Origin: CAYYYJ01 sp964631205
GTDB lineage: Archaea; Aenigmatarchaeota; Aenigmatarchaeia; QMZP01; JACQNV01
Direction: 5' to 3'
Assembly: GCA_964631205.1 (NCBI GenBank)
Contig: CAZVWU010000011.1
Span: 1 to 24,082 of the forward strand
Length of the DNA: 24,082 nt
The translations under genes and the position numbers were made by a program. The notes beneath the pieces were generated by a model, which ran no database searches, was not told the DNA's origin, and worked only from the letters and a program-made list of their open reading frames with translations. Below are positions 21,615 to 24,082 of this stretch, piece by piece. How positions within the stretch are numbered: the first letter of the stretch is position 1; the number at the start of each line of letters is the position of its first letter.

Positions 21615-22532
21615 ATGAAAAGATACAGGGTTTTTTTGGAGACTGGCGGCAAAGAAGATTTAATAAAACGCATAACTCAAGAATACGGGGATCAAAGTGT
21701 CTTTAGCCTAGAGGAAAGGGGGCTGGGACAAAACTGTGGAAATGAAAAGTTCGAACAAGTTCATGGGGACAAAAAACTTGCCTACGCACGGACTGAATTC
21801 TCCAGGAACCTTCAAAGTTTGCGTGCAAATGCCTGCATTGATTATAACGAAGTTGAAGAAAATGGAAAAATAACTATTTCAGGCACGCCGGTTGCAATAA
21901 AATTCAGGCATAGAATTAAACAAATAGTGATGGTAAGGACAACCAATGGGGTTGTTTTTGTCGGTGAGGATGCCGGATATTCAATTGCAGGCGATGCGAA
22001 ATTTGAAAAGCGCGCAAAGCGGCTTGTTGACGCCCAACGGATCCAGTTCCCTCATGAAAGGGCATACCTGGAAGAGTCTGCTGCGCTGGCTTACAAGGCA
22101 GACGAGCCGGTTTCACCAGCAGATATAGGTACAGTGGTACCTGAAATTTTTGTATTTAACAATAATGTTGTATCAGAAACTGATATAACAGATTTGCTAT
22201 GCGAGAAGCGCGCAAATTTTGTCAAGGATGCCAGTATCCAGTATCCAAAGGAAGAGAACCCAAAGAACCCTGTCTACATCTGGGAACTGCCTTATCCAGC
22301 TTTTATAATAGGGGTTAAAAAAGGCCACAATGATGAAGGAACTAGAATAGTAACAGAAAATTCAATAGAGGTCGGGCTTGATTTCATAAACCCAGATCCG
22401 TCCCTTTATGCAGCTGCCGTAAAAATGTATTTTGGCATGGGAACAAAAAACCTCTTGCGGCTTTACAGGGAACTCAACCCATTCAGGATAATAAGCGAAC
22501 TTCCTGTAGAAGGATTTATAAGGAAGCTTTGA
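21615..22532 (+). CDS. Unrecognised 305-aa protein
   Basis: I do not recognise this protein. It has no signal peptide or membrane helix and is rich in mixed beta/alpha segments. The N-terminus KRYRVFLETGGKEDLIKRI might be a small sensor-like domain. The middle (about 75-125) has KITISGTPVAIKFRHRIKQIVMVRTTNGVVFVGEDAGYSI, probably beta-strands. Residues 155-195 contain ESAALAYKADEPVSPADIGTVVPEIF. The C-terminus has YIWELPYPAFIIGVKKGH and a helical end. A zinc or nucleotide-binding motif is not obvious. A TATA-like TTATTTATAAATAG (about 21587-21600) lies at 15-28 nt, so a short leader or leaderless message is likely. Its stop abuts the stop of the CBS gene, with no gap. Linkage to GlyRS hints at translation but is weak. 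Confidence 0.75.
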   Translation: MKRYRVFLETGGKEDLIKRITQEYGDQSVFSLEERGLGQNCGNEKFEQVHGDKKLAYARTEFSRNLQSLRANACIDYNEVEENGKITISGTPVAIKFRHRIKQIVMVRTTNGVVFVGEDAGYSIAGDAKFEKRAKRLVDAQRIQFPHERAYLEESAALAYKADEPVSPADIGTVVPEIFVFNNNVVSETDITDLLCEKRANFVKDASIQYPKEENPKNPVYIWELPYPAFIIGVKKGHNDEGTRIVTENSIEVGLDFINPDPSLYAAAVKMYFGMGTKNLLRLYRELNPFRIISELPVEGFIRKL

Positions 22533-23702
22533 TTATTCTTGCGGCTCTTCTTCAAAAACATGCATGTCCCTGTCTGCAGACCGTTCTTTTCCGAGCTTCT
22601 TAATGACCTCTTTCTCAAGCTTTTTCAGGGTTGATTGTGTTGATCTTGTCAAATCCCATCCGCTGTCATCTGCGAAAAATGCGCCCTTGTTTGCGACCAG
22701 CTTGCCGCGGACAGTGTAATTTGTCCTTTTTGTTTTGATTCTGTGGTCCTTGCTCTTGCCTGTTGTGGCCCTTTTGTGTATATTGAGAGTCATCGAATGT
22801 ATATGGACCATCTTTCCAAGCTTCCTGACAGCAGACCTTATCTCAGAGTCGACAACAGACTGCAAAAACTCATCCTCATTCTGGATCCCTGAAATATTCA
22901 CGTAAACCCCACCAATCTCAGCAACAGCAAGCTTTAAAATTTCCCTTGGCGTTATCATCCCTGCAAGCTTCCCGTCCTCTTCCACAACAACAGTGTCATT
23001 GTTTTTCTTTATCATCTCCTGCACAACATACTGCAAATCTGTTTGGGGGGATTCTGAAATATAGCTTCCCTGCATAAGGAGATGGGAGGAAATCGGGATC
23101 CCCATCTCATGGACTTTTTCACCGGATTTCTCCCCTCTCCCAGGCCTAGCCCTCTCTGTAAAGCCTTTCAATAAATCCATCTCATCAACAACACCCTCAA
23201 CCTTATTCCCAGCCCCTATCACAGCAATCCTGTAAACATTAGAATTCCTGAAAATCGATTTTACAACAGAAAGTGGGTCTGAAAAGCTCACGCATTCAGG
23301 GAAAAACATTATGTCAGACGCTTTTCTGCCCTTAAGTGATTCCCGCGGAACAAGCTTTAGCAGATCCAGCTTGCTGAGGCTTAAGACAGCCCCATCCTTT
23401 TCAACAGGGATGCACCTGTAATTATTTATCAAAAAGCTGTCTATCACTTCCCTGAGAGGGGTTTCAGGCCCAAAAACCCTGACGCTTTTTATGGCGCTCC
23501 CAAGGTTTGCAAGCTTGACATCCTCAAGGTCTGTAAACCCTTTCCTGACTATGTCCTTCGCAGAAATGACCCCAAGAAACTCTTTTTTGCTGAAAACAAA
23601 GGCATCATGGCTGTTCAGCTCATGCATCTTTGAAATAACCTTCGAAAGCTTCTCCTTCACATCAAAAACAAGCGGCTTCTCAGCAATATCTGAAAGTGGC
23701 AT
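22533..23702 (-). CDS. Four-CBS protein with HPF-like C-terminal domain
   Basis: Four CBS modules span about 1-58, 62-118, 126-183 and 203-262. CBS pairs bind adenine nucleotides. The last about 110 residues (about 268-375) read YVNISGIQNEDEFLQSVVDSE, then KLGKMVHIHSMTLNIHKR, then RTNYTVRGKLVANKGAFFADDSGWDLTRS, then STLKKLEKEVIKKLGKER. The beta-alpha-beta-beta-beta-alpha order and the final K-L-E-K helix resemble ribosome hibernation factor HPF (S30AE). This reads as a nucleotide-sensing hibernation factor, acting on the small subunit. The HPF match is by eye and moderately strong. A TATA-like TTTAATATAC (about 23721-23730) gives a leaderless start; the HTH gene ends 23 nt upstream. At 389 aa it is complete. 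Confidence 0.8.
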   Translation of the reverse strand: MPLSDIAEKPLVFDVKEKLSKVISKMHELNSHDAFVFSKKEFLGVISAKDIVRKGFTDLEDVKLANLGSAIKSVRVFGPETPLREVIDSFLINNYRCIPVEKDGAVLSLSKLDLLKLVPRESLKGRKASDIMFFPECVSFSDPLSVVKSIFRNSNVYRIAVIGAGNKVEGVVDEMDLLKGFTERARPGRGEKSGEKVHEMGIPISSHLLMQGSYISESPQTDLQYVVQEMIKKNNDTVVVEEDGKLAGMITPREILKLAVAEIGGVYVNISGIQNEDEFLQSVVDSEIRSAVRKLGKMVHIHSMTLNIHKRATTGKSKDHRIKTKRTNYTVRGKLVANKGAFFADDSGWDLTRSTQSTLKKLEKEVIKKLGKERSADRDMHVFEEEPQE

Positions 23703-23725
23703 ATAGATATAATGGTTTTTGTATA

Positions 23726-24037
23726 TTAAATCGGCTCTCTCAAGACCTTTCTCACTATTTTCAGGTTCCTCTCATATCTGCGCAATTCTCTAAGTTCTTC
23801 ACTGCTTATCACAACATTCCCATCACTTTCAGGCGGCACATAAAAACCAATATTAACACCATTTTGACCTGCTATCCTATATAATTCATCCAAGCGGTCT
23901 GCTCCAGGGATATTTTTGCCATCTCTCCAACACTCTAGAGTGCTTCTCGGTATGCCTGTTTCTCGGGAGAATTGGGTGTAATTCTGACAACGCAACCCCA
24001 CTCTCAATTCTTCTAAAGACTCTCGTCTGAATGGCAT
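23726..24037 (-). CDS. XRE-like helix-turn-helix protein
   Basis: LEELRVGLRCQNYTQFSRETGIPRSTLECWRDGKN (about 8-43) has a clear helix-turn-helix: YTQFSRETGI as helix 2, PRSTLECWRDG as the recognition helix. The following GADRLDELYRIAGQNGVNIGFYVPP resembles the end of an XRE domain. The C-terminal about 40 residues (SSEELRELRRYERNLKIVRKVLREP) are charged and helical, likely for dimerisation. No toxin partner is visible in the window, so it is not clearly an antitoxin. I chose the ATG at 24035-24037 (103 aa), 26-35 nt from a TATA box; a TTG at 24046 is in frame. It is upstream of the CBS gene on the same strand. It could be a regulator of the palindromes in this window, but nothing shows this directly. 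Confidence 0.8.
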   Translation of the reverse strand: MPFRRESLEELRVGLRCQNYTQFSRETGIPRSTLECWRDGKNIPGADRLDELYRIAGQNGVNIGFYVPPESDGNVVISSEELRELRRYERNLKIVRKVLREPI

Positions 24038-24062
24038 ATAAATCAATTAGAAATAGAGCCAA

Positions 24063-24073
24063 GCTATTTAAGC
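24063..24073 (-). promoter_or_regulatory. TATA box of the HTH gene
   Basis: On the minus strand GCTTAAATAGC lies about 26-36 nt upstream of the ATG at 24037, supporting a leaderless message from that ATG. Confidence 0.45.
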
Positions 24074-24082
24074 TCAAATCCC

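Noticed and set aside
1..24082. CRISPR array, insertion sequence, transposase, phage or toxin-antitoxin genes
   Set aside because: No regularly spaced repeats, Cas genes, transposase motifs or phage structural genes were seen on either strand.

Overview
The window looks like a piece of an archaeal chromosome, most likely from a small-genome DPANN lineage (Woesearchaeota/Pacearchaeota-like; the lineage is inferred). Archaeal markers include Pelota, eIF1A, a Dim2-type KH protein, topoisomerase VI A and B, archaeal-type PheS/PheT and a dimeric GlyRS. Many start codons sit about 26 nt downstream of TATA-like boxes, as in leaderless archaeal transcripts. One gene is of bacterial type: S-adenosylmethionine synthetase (metK).

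Layout. 1-3266 (-): two adjacent membrane proteins, one running off the left edge, and a single-anchor surface protein. 3316-4323 (+): Pelota. 4324-5221: a small orphan gene between two copies of a 17-bp palindrome, followed by a hairpin-rich leader. 5222-9008 (+): a compact information-processing cluster of eIF1A, KH protein, a 52-aa cysteine-rich protein, topoisomerase VI B and topoisomerase VI A. 9196-10921 (-): small membrane protein, ASCH-domain protein and cysteine-rich surface protein. 10970-11253 (+): a tRNA-Arg(CCT) gene that appears to be split by three introns. 11340-13420 (+): MinD-like ATPase and MetK. 13401-16924 (-): membrane protein, PheT, PheS. 16986-19944: GT4 glycosyltransferase (+), membrane GT2 glycosyltransferase (-) and a methyltransferase (-). 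20072-22532 (+): GlyRS and an unrecognised protein. 22533-24037 (-): a four-CBS protein with an HPF-like tail, preceded by an HTH protein.

How the genes fit together. Most of the window serves translation and its quality control: ribosome rescue, initiation, small-subunit maturation, two aminoacyl-tRNA synthetases, a tRNA and a probable ribosome-hibernation factor. Topoisomerase VI travels with the translation genes. The remaining genes concern the cell surface: anchored secreted proteins, two glycosyltransferases and a methyltransferase.

The most unusual signals are non-coding. First, 75 nt of tRNA are spread over 284 nt. The D-loop and T-loop interruptions show bulge-helix-bulge-like splice structures, and the anticodon-loop interruption is less clear. 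Second, a hairpin-plus-tail element lies inside the T-loop intron and recurs after topoisomerase VI A and, inverted, before eIF1A. Third, four copies of a palindrome built on ATAACA-N-TGTTAT all lie in intergenic DNA. They bracket two single genes, and two copies sit at the same distance upstream of a TATA box. No gene-free stretch over 300 bases was found apart from the tRNA locus (10922-11339); shorter gaps are described where they hold something.
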